A stretch of 64,000 nt of DNA from Rana temporaria (Eukaryota; Chordata; Amphibia; Anura; Ranidae), in assembly GCF_905171775.1 (NCBI RefSeq), contig NC_053492.1, forward strand, positions 330,096,690 to 330,160,689, read 5' to 3'. Below, in pieces: positions 46,101 through 57,711 of the stretch. Below the pieces are notes generated by a model. The model saw nothing but the letters and a program-made list of their open reading frames with translations, was not told the origin of the DNA and searched no databases. Each line of letters starts with the position of its first letter. The first letter of the stretch is position 1. The position numbers were made by a program, and so were the translations under genes.

Positions 46101-46948
46101 CTTGAAATACCTTCCGTATCATTTACAAGAAAACAATTTTGAGTTCCTCTTCTACCCTACTTGCCCCTTCTTCATCTCGAATCAAGTTATCATTGAGATG
46201 CCATGCCGACTGTCGGATCTTATGTAAGGGTGATTTAATTTTCATAGTTATTGGTGCTTGGTCCGAGACGGTCATGATTCCAATGTCCGTCTCGGTAATC
46301 CATTCCAGCAACCTATGATCAACCAATATGTAATCTATTCTGGTGTTCGTTCCGTGTGGGGGGAAAGAAGAACGTGTAATCATTTGTGTTTGGGTGGAAT
46401 ATCCTCCAAACATCAACTAGTTGGCACTCATGGATCTTGTGTTTAATTTTTTGTAACTGCACGTTGGTTGTCTCCCTCACACGGGCCGTACTATCTTCTC
46501 TCGGGTTCATAACAAAATTTAAGTCGCCCATCAGGATCGTAAAGCCCTCCGCCAAATTTTTCAATTTACCAAGGATTCTGCTTAAATATTGCGTTGAGTG
46601 TACGTTGGGAGCATAAATGTTTGCTAGGGTATAGACAGTGTTTCCTAATTTTCCATTCAAAAATAAAAATCTACCCTCTGGGTCTGTCAGCCTCGCCTCA
46701 AGGATAAACCCAATCCCTCTCGCGAAACCAATTGCAACCCCCCTGGCGCGTTTGGAGATGGAGTCGCCGTAGTACCAGGTGGGGTAAGTTGGTGAATACA
46801 ACTTAACATTGGAATCTAGGGTTAGGTGGGATTCCTGAATAAAAACTACGTCCGCTGAGTATTGTTTGATCTCTTCTAGGACCTTAAATCTTTTCCCCGC
46901 GGAGTTCATACCTTTAACATTGTAAGATAGAAATTGTACTTCCACCAT
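43175..46948 (-). pseudogene. L1-C ORF2 (endonuclease + RT)
   Basis: Nearly full-length LINE ORF2 in five frame pieces. Endonuclease: VEVQFLSYNVKGMNSAGKRF at the start (46948), VVFIQESHL, LMGDLNFVMNPRED, then RIDYILVDHRLL and SDQAPITMKI in the next frame (46416-46123). RT (45589-44741): GGKSPDPDGFSVLYYKRF, YRPISLLNADIKLFAKILA, SVDAEKAFDRVDWGLMM, GTRQGCALSPLLF and LSAFADDILFYL with the FADD site. Thumb and C-terminus (44716-43826, 43708-43175): INKPISWVGRINMLKM, SSGGLAVPDIKNYYKAAVLS, ending in a Cys/His stretch CWRGCSDRGTMAHIWWQCPK. Frame breaks near 46400, 46100, 45590, 44730 and 43800. Moderately young compared with L1-B. Confidence 0.9.
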
Positions 46949-47011
46949 ACCCTACTACTCTACCATTGCCCTAAGTTTTCTTATGAGTTCCCTGGGAGCC
47001 ACGTTCCCTAC

Positions 47012-47834
47012 TGTAGTGATCTAATTTGTCCAATAAATGTAGTGATCATGTATAGTGTCCAACACAGAGTAAATTAGGTTGTTCCGCAGCAACTCACACC
47101 AGGTTCTCCAGAGAACGCATTTAATGGATCTTCCAATAACATACAAAGTCCAAATTCCACAGATGATACAAGAGTTCAACAAAGTAATGTAGTGTCAAAG
47201 TCTCATCTTAGAGAATACATGTTCTGATCCCTTCTAGATCTGTGCCTTCACATGTTCATGCAGAGAATACATGGGGGTTTCTTCTCTAACTGATAGCCAG
47301 AAATTCCCAACATTATATATTGTTTCTTTTGAATAGCTGACCAATTTGATTGGTTGTCTCTTAATTGAAAGACAGCAGGACATATTTACCTGCCACTCTT
47401 AAAAGACAGGATGTGACTTCAGCCGAAGTCACTAATTAGTATGCATCCTTGCATACTAATAAGCCCCCCTCTAATAAGTAATTAGATTGGTCATCTTTTA
47501 TTTGAAGGGCAGGAAATACTGCAACAGGTAAATGATTCAGCCAAAGTCACTAATTAGTATGCATCCTTGCATACTAATAAGCCCCCCTCTAATAAGTTAT
47601 TAGATTGCATGAGATCTGAATAATGGTTTGATATGTAAAAACGGCTCCATCCTGTTTCTGCCTTTTTTGACAATAGACAAACCTCTTACAAGCCTGATGT
47701 GTAAACTAGACTTATCATTTAATTTAATTAAACTGATTGAGTAATGTTTGAGACCCTTCCTTGAATTACAGGTTACAGGTTCGAAATCCGGCCTGTATAT
47801 GTTAGACCTATAACACAATAATATGACACCAACC

Positions 47835-47899
<65 letters not shown>

Positions 47900-47936
47900 A
47901 CACCTATATATCAATATTACAACATATACTACTACA
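47012..47936 (-). repeat. Retroviral 3' LTR
   Basis: 925 bp. Apart from the longer (TA)n run (47840-47897) I count about five substitutions against the other LTR. It contains a repeated 70-bp module (CACTAATTAGTATGCATCCT then CTTGCATACTAATAAGCCCC) at about 47430 and 47550. An AATAAA on the minus strand is near 47497-47502. Confidence 0.95.
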
Positions 47937-47950
47937 TATTCCCCCACTTG
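47937..47950 (-). promoter_or_regulatory. Polypurine tract
   Basis: Minus strand reads AAGTGGGGGAATA directly before the 3' LTR, the position and composition of a plus-strand primer. Confidence 0.8.
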
Positions 47951-47988
47951 AATCGGTTCAAACTAGAATCGATTCACAACCAAACTGC

Positions 47989-50017
47989 TCAGACATCCCT
48001 GGCTCTTAAGATGGAAGCCATCTCTAGGTTTTCCTTACTTTTCTGAATTATTCTTAATTGCCTTCTACCACAACAATATAAACCAAACAAAAAACATATT
48101 AATACAAATTGAATAAACACAAAAATTATGGAAAGAGTTCTCAATAGCGGGTGAGTAAAAGTGTTAGTGGGTATGCTCCACCAAGGCTCCTGAAATTCCT
48201 TAGTAATTTTATTAGAACTAATGAGGTTTTCCTTCACTAGTTCCTGTAATTCTATAATTTTCCTACTATCCCTCTTAAATAATGTATCCAATTCGACTGT
48301 AAGTGGTGGTATTTTCTTAAATAAAGGAGAAATCATAGAGTCCCATTTGCCAAGATCAGTTTGCTCAATGTCCATAGATACTTGATTCATCTGGATATTA
48401 GCTCGAATGTCTTCCTCTCCAATTGTTAACAGTCCATCTGTGAGGTTCACACACCAGCCTGTGATAGGTGTCCGGCACTGAACTTGTTTCTGCCAAGTGA
48501 ATGAGGGAACCCCTAATGCACAGACCCTCAATTTTCAATTTTTGCAATTGAACCATGCAGTTTCCAGAGTGTGTAGCAGCACAGCCATCTATGTACTCCA
48601 GCCGCTCAAAGGAACAGGAACAAAGCCAGGCCTGGGCACGTCTGGTACAGCAGTTGGGATCCATGGTTTTCCACACTTGGTTGTCCTTGACGACAAGTCT
48701 GCTTTGCGGTAGCAGTTGTTTCAGTATATTAGTGCCATTTCTCACTTCCACCTCACCAAGAACGATCATCTTGTATACGGGTAAGGGTGCTGTTGACCAT
48801 GTAGGGATGTCAACGGTCAGAGGTATTTCCTGCTTTCCAAGGTGATCTTTATTGCAAAGAGTATCCAGGCTCCTTACTTTGGCAAGGGCAAAGTTCCTAC
48901 AAGTAACACCACTGTCTTTGATAAGATGGAATAATAAGGTTGAGTTCATTATCCTTGGCCATTCTCCTTGTTTGATTTCTCTAAGCCCTAGGCTCAGGTG
49001 TTCACTCAGCAAGTTTCCTATGATACCACAAACTATAGACTTGGATACATTATTGGTTTGAAGTGTTTTATTCAGTGCATTCACCGACATTTGAATGTTC
49101 TGCAAATCTGCAGCAATGGTGTGAATGTTCTGAATATCTACTTTCATTTCAGCTAGAGCGTTTAAATCCACTCTTCCCCCTTTAAGCAGTATCTGCTGTA
49201 ATCCACCCACAAAATTGAGTCCTCTTATATTTAAGCTGTCTATATCAACCCTATTCCAAATTGAACTACCCAAACTGAGGCCTGATATGATATCAGTACC
49301 CAGATCCCTCTTTGAGACCTTCTTAAAATTAAGCCCTTGTGTAGCATCCCAAAATAAGTTTATATGTGTTTGAAAGACCGTTTTAAACCATAATCCCATT
49401 GATTTTGGGCAACTCTCTGGAATGTTAAATGACGTAAAATTCAACAATAATGGTACTGATAAGTATGAAACATCGCTATACACTAAAGTTTGAGTTCGCT
49501 CAAGGAAGAGTCCATGTTCTGGCCACGGTAAAATTGTAGGACAGTCTCTAGAATTTGTGACCATTATATTTAAGACCTTTGTATAGACTCCATCCTTCGT
49601 ATCATGAGGGCTACATGATATAATACCGTCCTTGAATATTGTAAAATTCCTTTCTAAAGTCATTTGCATTTGTGGTCCATTCTTTGTCTCCACTAAAATT
49701 ATATTTGTACTCCTGTGGCGATCGCTTCCTTCTGGGTAAGTCCAGACAGCATATTCCATAAGGTAATCAGATTTTGGCATCATGATCTCACATTCAACGG
49801 TTATCCACCCCCCGACTATGCCCTTGACAGTATCCCCATGTATCTGGATGCCTTCTGAGTTCTCTAAAACAGTAAGTTCTGTAGTATGATCCATTACACT
49901 TCTTTTATTTCGATCAGATTTCCCCAATGGTAAGCATTTGAATTCTTTAACTCGACACTTTTCCGCTCTGATGTTTGTGATGCAAAGTAGTAGAGTGATT
50001 GACGCTGTTATCAACAC
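47989..50017 (-). pseudogene. Retroviral env, frame breaks
   Basis: Envelope glycoprotein gene between pol and the 3' LTR. The main frame (50017-48398, 539 codons) starts in a hydrophobic signal (LITASITLLLCITNI). Basic sites that proprotein convertases might cut are RNKR (residues 36-39) and SKR (about 235-237). The second is followed by a small, Gly/Ser-rich, moderately hydrophobic stretch that could be a fusion segment, and then a heptad-like region. Many Cys and N-glycosylation sequons are present. The frame shifts near 48400-48530; the last piece (to 47989) has the membrane anchor (LSIIFVFIQFVLICFLFGLY) and a short basic tail. A C8 run near 50045 separates a possible longer leader in another frame. 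The CX6CC motif of gamma-type Env is not seen. Confidence 0.8.
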
Positions 50018-50140
50018 ATATGCTAATAGAGGCTTGTATTTGTCCAGGGGGGGGTGCCTTCATTTTGGTGTAGTCTTCTGATATTTGCATTCCTCCTGGG
50101 ACCTGAAAGACAATCTCAGGAAGAAAGTTAGACAATACTC

Positions 50141-53100
50141 TCATCCATAAAAATCCATTTTTCCTTTAAATGCTTTTATCTGACATGCATGACTCCATCT
50201 TGACCTACCCTCTCCCAAATCTAACAAGTAAACAGAGGGTCCAATCTTGTCTATGACTGCATAAGGGCCCTTCCACTTTGCCCTAGGGAATGGGTGAAAC
50301 CCAGAAAAATCCTGTAACATTACTCTAGTCCCAATTTGGTATTCACTAGTGTCACCCATTGCATTAAACCATTGTTGTGAGCTTTTATGAGTACATTGAT
50401 CACTGTAATCACATGATCCTTTAAGATCTCTACCCATGATTCAGATAATGACACAGTTTCTAATGCTGTTGGGACTGGATTTATCAGATGTTCCCAGGTT
50501 CTCATTGTTCTGCCGAGCAGAGCTTCATAAGGGGCAAAGCCTATGGACCTGCACACTCTGGAACGAATAGTTGCCAGCACAAATGGTAATTTTTCATCCC
50601 AATCAGTACCTTGCTCATTTACAACCTTTCTAAGAGCATTTTTAATTGTCCTGTTCATTCGTTCAACCTGTCCTGCAGACTCAGGGTGATAGAAGATGTG
50701 AAATTTTTGGACAACACCAAGGAGCTTACATGTCTCTTGTACCACTTTACCTACAAAGCCTGGCCCATTGTCACTGTCTAAAACTTTTGGTATCCCCCAC
50801 CGACTAAATATCTCTTTGACCAAGATCCTTGCAGTAGTAGTGGCGGTACAGTTTTTGGTGGGGAAAGATTTAACCCAGTGACTGAAAGAATCCACAACAA
50901 CCAGCAAATATTTGTTCTGGTGTGCAGTGTTAGGTAATTCACCTGTGTAATCAATTTGAATTCGCTCCCATGGTCCCATGGGAGCTTGTCTTATCAGTGC
51001 CCCTCTCCTCTTCCTATTTGCAGGATCATGCCTGGCACACATCAAACATGATAAGATATGGTCCTGCATGTGTTGTTTATTTTGAGGCCACCAAGCTACA
51101 TGATCTAATCTCTCTAAAGCTAAAGGAAGTTTGGGGTGTCCACCAACAGGAGACCCATGAATCCATGTAAGAATGTCTTTCCTCACACCTTTTGGGGCAA
51201 CCCATAAAGATAAATCATTTTTGTAGGTTATCAAAAGGCCATCCTCCACCTGCACCTCTTGACCCTCAAATTTTATGGGCCCAGTCCCACACATTTCTTT
51301 TAGTTGAGCTAATTCCTCATCCTGATCTTGTATTTTACCCAACTCACATGTTCTTTCTTCAATTCCTTTTGCTTGAGCACGTGTAAGGGCAGACACTGGA
51401 AATGACAAAGTATGCTCTATATGAGGCCATTCGGGGGATGTTACTGCAGCCTCCTTTGCTAATCTATCTACAGTATTGTTCCAGTAGTGCTCGGTTGTTT
51501 GTTTTCTGTGGGCCTGTACCTTCCGGATACTAATTTTTGAAAAGAATTGGGTTTCCTCCTCTATCATTTTCCATAAGGATGCATATCTTATTTCACTGCC
51601 ATCTGTTCCTTTAAAGCCCATCACATTCCACCATGAAAGATAGACAACTGCACCCTTGCATACCTGGTCTGAGTCAGAAGCAATGTTAACAATTCCACCA
51701 TCATCTTAACTCAATGAGAACTTGCAAAAATGCGGCTATTTCCACATACTGTGCAGAACGAGCTCTACATGAATATGAAAATTGTCTCTGTACCTTGCCA
51801 TCTTTTACACAAACACCAGCAAATCCTGAGATTCTTTTTCCATCTTTATAGTAAGAAGAACCATCGATGTACCAGCACTCATTTTCCAAGTCAAAAGGTC
51901 TGGATACAGCAGTAAAAATTCAGTGCTGCAAACTATTTCCTTGCACTTGACATTCATGGGTTTCACCTTCAATCAACAATCCGCCAATCAGTACGCTAGG
52001 TTCTTTTAACATCAAACCCTCAATATTTTCTGTCAACAAAGCCGTGGTCCACCTTGCCAGCCTTTTACAATTTACATCTGCTTCCTTCCATTTCCCATTT
52101 GCTAACATGACTATAGGAGTGTGATGACTAGCAATGGTGACCTTTTGTGTACCTGTCAAGTACCTGAATTTGTTTATTGCCCAATAACAACACAGCACCA
52201 TACGAGTACACAAAGGATACTTTTGTTCTACAGATGATAGTAAACGTGATGCATAGGCCACAGGTCTTTGTTTTCCAAAATAGTCTTGGGTGAGAGCAAC
52301 AGACAAAGTATTAAGACCCACATGTGGATAGAGTCTGAATTCTTTGTTGGGGTCTGGTGATGCTAATGAAGGGGCATTGCCTAGAGTATCTTTTAATGCT
52401 TCAATAGCTTGTGTGTGCTCTGATCTCCATTGCCATTCATCTTGCTTCAGCAGATTATACAAACATTCTGTTAATGATGCATAATGAGGCACAAATTCTC
52501 TGCAGAAACCTGTCATGCCTAGGAATTGCCTCAGACTCTTTTCATCAGTGGGCAAGGGTAGCTTACCTATCAGCTCAACCCTCTGCTCATTGATACTCCG
52601 CCCTGACTGTGCTACAGTAACCCCCAAAAATTGAACTTCTTTCTTTCCCAATTGTATTTTCTTTGGATTAACTTTCAAACCTGCTTCTCTCAAAAGCAAT
52701 AACATTTCCCTCACATCGCTCACATGTTCCTCCATAGAGGCTGATCCAATCAAAATGTCATCAACATATGAAATTACTCTTTCAGGTTTTGAAAACTTAT
52801 CAATCACTTCTTTCATATGTGAGTGAAATATTGCTGCACTGTCTTTGTACCCTTGCGGAAGAACTGTCCAATAATATTGAAAGCCCGCCCAGCTGAAGGC
52901 TGTTTTGTATTGACACGTTGGGTCAAGGGGTAAATTCCAATAACTGTTACTGATATCAATGACTGTGAACCATATCATTTCTGGTGTTAATTTGGCAATC
53001 ATTTCAGGGTAAGCTGCTACCACAGGAGCCATACTTTTAGCATAATTGTTTAAGGCACGGTAATCTATCGTCAGCCTGAATGACCCATCAGGTTTGATGA

Positions 53101-53779
53101 CTGGCCAGGCTGGCGAATTGCATGTTGATGCACCCCTTTTTAATGTACCTTGCGCCTCCAATTGTTTTATAGCTTCTGTTATAGGTTTAATGGCGTCTTT
53201 TGGAACAGGGTATTGTTTGAGAGGAGCGGGATCAAATCCTTCCAATAAAATCATTGTATTCATCCTACCACAATCCTGTTTATGCTTAGCCATTATGTCA
53301 TCAAATTCACACATCAGACTATCCCAACAGGGATCCCAATCTCCATGTAACACACCGACGGGTTTTACTGTCACCAATTCCATGGGAGGATGCCACACAT
53401 GACCCAATCCATCATTTCCAGGCATCATCCACAACTTCATGTTTGCAAGATCAACCACCAGACCCTGCTGTACACAGACATCAGCACCAATTATGTCCTG
53501 ATTCTGACAAACAACGTCACACTTCCACTTCTCTCCCCCTATTTGCATTTCCACACCACGCACAAAAGGAGCTTCGATGGAATGTCCAGTGACACCTGTT
53601 ATTCTAATTTTCTCATTTCCAGGGACAACAGATTTACCAAAACTAATCGCTGCTCCACTATCGAGCAACGCGGTTACCCGAGTTCCCCCTAATGTTACAT
53701 CAACAGTGGGCCGCCCCCAGGAATCTAACTTTAAATCAGTTAAAAATCGGCAGGAAGGGGCGGGGGGGGCTCGGAACAA
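50141..53779 (-). pseudogene. Retroviral pol (PR-RT-RH-IN), frame breaks
   Basis: Replication polyprotein overlapping the end of gag in the -1 frame. Protease: VTALLDSGAAISFG with the active-site DSG. RT: LTIDYRALNNY, ISNSYWNLPLD, VLPQGYKDSAAIFHSH and the active site VISYVDDILIGS, then a connection domain. RNase H starts at 51889 (WYIDGSSYYKDG) after a stop or frame change at 51890-51920 and resumes at 51624. Integrase: zinc-binding pattern around HGSPVGGHPKLP and HILSCLMCARHD, catalytic residues in IQIDYTGELP, LDSDNGPGFVG and HPESAGQVERMNR. A GPY/F-type end (RAKWKGPYAVIDKIG) follows in another frame (50437-50141). Breaks at about 51900, 51700-51624 and 50440-50320. Confidence 0.9.
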
Positions 53780-55176
53780 TGACTGGTAGAAGGTGACACA
53801 GCACTTTCCATTCCTATTGCTGCTACCTTGACCCCTCCTGCTTTTATTCTTTCCATTTCTTCCTTTATCTTGTATAGCTCCTCCTGCAAACGATCTCTCT
53901 CACTTCTTATTTCACTAAACGGCACCCAAGGCTGTTTACTAGGCTTCTCTCTGGGTTCTGGCCTTCTATAACTACCTGTATTGTTATAAGATCTTCCTCT
54001 CCATGACCCATAGTCCTCTCTATTTTGCTGTCCCTCGACTCTAAAAACTCTAGCTGCATCAACCGCAAGACTGTCTTCTCGACACCTTCTCCTCCACAAA
54101 TTATCCGCTCTTAACAAAATATCATTATAATCACTAGGATCAGGTGTAACAGATAAAATGCCTTCCCTGACATCATCATCCACTGCTTCCAATAACATTG
54201 ACCTATGAACCAGACCACCACGTTCAAAACCAGGATTCCCAGTCATCACATATTCCATCACACTGCTAATTCTATCTGCAAGTTCATACGGGCATTCATT
54301 CTTCATTTGCTTAATTTTTCCTGACAAGGACACATTTGTTGTCACACCATACAATGCTTTTAATAATTCCCTTAAAACATCCTTAGTTTTATGACGCTGG
54401 CCACAATTTTGCAAGATCCGTGCCCACAATCCATTGCCTACACTTTTCTGCAAAATTCTAGCTAGGTCCTCCACATTCAAGTTGTATGTGTCTTTGACTC
54501 TCTGCAAATCACAAAACCATTTCATGAACCTATTTACATCATAGCGGGGTACCTGACCTACCTCTCTTATAATAGCTTCCATCTCCTGTGGCTTTAATTG
54601 TTTTGTGACCAACTTAATTTCACTTGTATTGTCAGTGTTCAATACAGTTGTTGTAGTGGTAGGAGCTGCTGGTATGCAAGGGGCTGCATGTAACTCACCC
54701 CAGGGATATATTGGCTTATAATCTTTGGTATCAAGCTGTATTTTAGAAGTATCATTTTGATGCGTGTAACTTGATTTTTCTGCCAATTTATCAAAAGCAA
54801 TGTTCGCAGCATGTTTACACTCCTCCAACTGTTTCTCAACAATTTGTATTTTCACTGACAATTCCTCATTTACCCGACTTAAATCATCACAAAATTTTGC
54901 CTTCTCAATCAGTGCCTCCCCAGTAGTGATGGCATGTAACCTGAGATCTGACATCCTCTCATTCAACCCTTTTTCCATAACCTCATAGCTCTGAGTATGT
55001 TCTAGGATTTTCTGCTTTTTCCCTTTAATCCCCTCTATTAATTCTGTACAACAAGACAGTAGTCCCTGAATAATGATACCCTTACGTTTCTTTTCTTTTG
55101 TTCTCTTATCAAAGACACTATTAGATAAAAAACATTTCATTAAATCCCATGACTTTTTATATAATTTAACAGCCAT
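53740..55176 (-). CDS. Retroviral gag, open, no zinc knuckle
   Basis: 478-codon open frame from 55176. The N-terminal third is helical and charged, likely coiled coil (SRVNEELSVKIQIVEKQLEE). The middle has capsid-like helices (MEAIIREVGQVPRYDVNRFM, KWFCDLQRVKDTYNLNVEDL, LLKALYGVTTNVSLSGKIKQ). The C-terminal part carries an Arg/Gly-rich stretch (YGSWRGRSYNNTGSYRRPEP) instead of the CCHC knuckles usual in orthoretroviral nucleocapsid, and ends with a second coiled coil (SERDRLQEELYKIKEEMERI) and a Pro-rich tail. It overlaps pol by about 40 nt. The lack of CCHC and the basic RG segment recall spumaviral Gag, but pol does not clearly support that class; relationship is left open. Confidence 0.8.
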   Translation of the reverse strand: MAVKLYKKSWDLMKCFLSNSVFDKRTKEKKRKGIIIQGLLSCCTELIEGIKGKKQKILEHTQSYEVMEKGLNERMSDLRLHAITTGEALIEKAKFCDDLSRVNEELSVKIQIVEKQLEECKHAANIAFDKLAEKSSYTHQNDTSKIQLDTKDYKPIYPWGELHAAPCIPAAPTTTTTVLNTDNTSEIKLVTKQLKPQEMEAIIREVGQVPRYDVNRFMKWFCDLQRVKDTYNLNVEDLARILQKSVGNGLWARILQNCGQRHKTKDVLRELLKALYGVTTNVSLSGKIKQMKNECPYELADRISSVMEYVMTGNPGFERGGLVHRSMLLEAVDDDVREGILSVTPDPSDYNDILLRADNLWRRRCREDSLAVDAARVFRVEGQQNREDYGSWRGRSYNNTGSYRRPEPREKPSKQPWVPFSEIRSERDRLQEELYKIKEEMERIKAGGVKVAAIGMESAVSPSTSHCSEPPPPLPADF

Positions 55177-55508
55177 ATATTCACATTCTCTCCTTTAGGG
55201 CTATTGTCACCACCAGACGAAGCCAAAGCCATTGTAAAAAAAAAAAAATACAATGAGAGAGAAGAAGAAAAAAAACTATTTGAAAAAATATAATAATAAT
55301 GAATAAGGCACACTTACCAATTGTTAGGTTTCTTGGAACTTCCTTCCTGGGTCCTCACGGTCTTCTGTCACCTCACAGATTGTGAGATCCAGTCTCCAGA
55401 AAATAATTCTAGGCTTTCAAACTTGTTAAATTTTGTAGATCAGACTTGTGGTTCTTCATCAGGAATTGTTGTCATCACTGGCTTCTGTTACTAAGTCCTG
55501 AAAATGAG

Positions 55509-55533
55509 CTTCTGGTCACTTGAATGGCACCAA
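55509..55533 (-). promoter_or_regulatory. Primer-binding site candidate
   Basis: Immediately inside the 5' LTR the minus strand reads (T)TGGTGCCATTCAAGTGACC. TGGTGCC complements a tRNA end of the GGCACCA type, as in tRNA-His. The next bases do not fit a tRNA I can name, so identity is uncertain. Confidence 0.45.
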
Positions 55534-56358
55534 TGTAGTGATCTAATTTGTCCAATAAATGTAGTGATCATGTATAGTGTCCAACACAGAGTAAATTAGG
55601 TTCTTCCGCAGCAACTCACACCAGGTTCTCCAGAGAACGCATTTAATAGATCTTCCAATAACATACAAAGTCCAAATTCCACAGATGATACAAGAGTTCA
55701 ACAAAGTAATGTAGTGTCAAAGTCTCATCTTAGAGAATACATGTTCTGATCCCTTCTAGATCTGTGCCTTCACATGTTCATGCAGAGAATACATGGGGGT
55801 TTCTTCTCTAACTGATAGCCAGAAATTCCCAACATTATATATTGTTTCTTTTGAATAGCTGACCAATTTGATTGGTTGTCTCTTAATTGAAAGACAGCAG
55901 GACATATTTACCTGCCACTCTTAAAAGACAGGATGTGACTTCAGCCGAAGTCACTAATTAGTATGCATCCTTGCATACTAATAAGCCCCCCTCTAATAAG
56001 TAATTAGATTGGTCATCTTTTATTTGAAGGGCAGGAAATACTGCAACAGGTAAATGATTTAGCCAAAGTCACTAATTAGTATGCATCCTTGCATACTAAT
56101 AAGCCCCCCTCTAATAAGTAATTAGATTGCATGAGATCTGAATAATGGTTTGATATGTAAAAACGGCTCCATCCTGTTTCTGCCTTTTTTGACAATAGAC
56201 AAACCTCTTACAAGCCTGATGTGTAAACTAGACTTATCATTTAATTTAATTAAACTGATTGAGTAATGTTTGAGACCCTTCCTTGAATTACAGGTTACAG
56301 GTTCGAAATCCGGCCTGTATATGTTAGACCTATAACACAATAATATGACACCAACCCA

Positions 56359-56395
<37 letters not shown>

Positions 56396-56434
56396 CTACA
56401 CCTATATATCAATATTACAACATATACTACTACA
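55534..56434 (-). repeat. Retroviral 5' LTR
   Basis: 901 bp; matches 47012-47936 except for a shorter TA run (56361-56391) and about five base changes. It lies upstream of gag on the minus strand, so its promoter would drive the provirus. Confidence 0.95.
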
Positions 56435-56749
56435 CCTACCCCCTCCCCTTTTTGGAAGAGGGAGAACCCTCTCCCCTTCCCTCCCCCCCAGCCCAATCTC
56501 CCCACCCCCTCCCCACCCCTTCCTAGGCCTAGTCATCGCCTCTGAACCATAGGGATCTTCTCGTCCCTTTTCCCGTCGGTTCTTAGGTAATGAGATGAAG
56601 CCTCCCAATGCCCAGCCCTCTCCTGTACCCCCAAAAAAGAGAGACATTGGGGGTCGATGTTGTGTGAGCAGGGCTGCTGACCAACACCAGCGGCCCCCCC
56701 TCTGATCCCCCCGCCCCCCTCAGACCCCGCCTCCCCTATCCACCCACTC

Positions 56750-57711
56750 CTATTCAACCCACTCTGGGAAGTCTAAGATATGCATGTCCAATTTATGGCA
56801 AAAACCTGGCAAATCCTCTGGGAAAGTTAATTTTGCTGAAGTCCCATCTTTCTGTCCAATGAGGCACGCAGGGAACCCCCACTGATATTTGATATTCTGG
56901 AGCCGCATATGTTCCAATGAGGGTTTAAGATGCCTCCTTCTGGTGAGGGTTTCCCAGGCCAGATCTGTGAAGATCTGAATTTCCACTCCGCCATAGCACA
57001 AGGGTGACTTTCTTCTTAACTTTGACCAAATTTCCGCCTTGTCTTCATAGTATCTGAACCTAACTATTATGTCTCTTGGCCTTTCGCCCTCGCCATCCTT
57101 GATTCTTCCTAAGCGGTGCACCCTCTCTATTTTTAGGGGTTCCTCCGTGCCATTATCTAGAAGGGGGAGAAACAGGTTATTCAAAATTTTTCTCAAATCT
57201 TCGCCTCTCTCTTCCTTAATAGCGCGGTTTTGCCTTCTATTGCGATTTTCTTGGTCCTGCAAGCGGTATTGTAAGAGCCTCTGACTTTGTTTAATTGCGA
57301 GATATTGTTTTTTAAATTGATTTAGTTCTAGTTCCTGTTTTTCCATTTTTGTCTCCGCTACCTCAACCCGCTGCAAAATATGGTTAATATCTGTTCTTAA
57401 TGTACTAATATCATCCTTTATCGCATTTTCCAATCTCCTTAACATCCCATCTAGTTCCGCCTTCGTGGGAATATGTGTGTCCATTCTTGATTCATCCAAT
57501 TGACTTACTTCCTGATCACCATCTGTTGATGTATCCACAGTTGGGGGAACCGCCCCCCCAGCACCCTTTTTGCTTGTCCCCGTTTTTTCTGTTTTTTTCT
57601 GTTAGCTGGGCTTTTAGTGCTTCCGTCCGGAGTCATATATTGCCTTATAGTGCTAGTAGTAGGGTTGTCCTTAGAAATTTTGGGGGCGGAACCCCTTGTT
57701 GTCTTACTCAT
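56750..57711 (-). pseudogene. L1-C ORF1
   Basis: RNA-binding ORF1 protein of the LINE. It probably starts at 57711 (MSKTTRGSAPKISKDNPTTS) with a Lys/Arg-rich region, and changes frame near 57560-57580 into the long frame 57538-56750. That frame contains a coiled coil (LRRLENAIKDDISTLRTDIN, VEVAETKMEKQELELNQF), the RRM with IERVHRLGRIKDGEGERPRD and DIIVRFRYYEDKAEIWSKLR, and the C-terminal domain with IQIFTDLAWETLTRRRHLKP and LQNIKYQWGFPACL. Except for one N-terminal frameshift it looks whole. The retrovirus integrated about 310 bp downstream of its stop. Confidence 0.9.

Larger units (their letters stand above)
47012..56434 (-). mobile_element. Endogenous retrovirus, near-complete, young
   Basis: Two LTRs (47012-47936, 55534-56434) starting TG and ending CA frame gag, pol and env on the minus strand. 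The 5-bp duplication CCTAC (47007-47011, 56435-56439) marks integration in L1-C. A purine tract (AAGTGGGGGAAT, minus strand, 47937-47950) adjoins the 3' LTR. A sequence TGGTGCC lies just inside the 5' LTR where a primer-binding site is expected. By pol it looks closest to class I (gamma/epsilon-like) retroviruses, but the Gag and Env do not fit that class clearly. Confidence 0.92.

Noticed and set aside
47600..47947. ORFs crossing the (TA)n run in the LTRs (poly Tyr-Ile)
   Set aside because: Present in both LTRs, dominated by the dinucleotide repeat and without a plausible role. The same applies to (TA)n ORFs at 6327-6566 and 7611-7835.
55509..55533. Firm naming of the primer tRNA
   Set aside because: Only the first seven bases (TGGTGCC) agree with a GGCACCA tRNA end; the remainder is not a match I can confirm.
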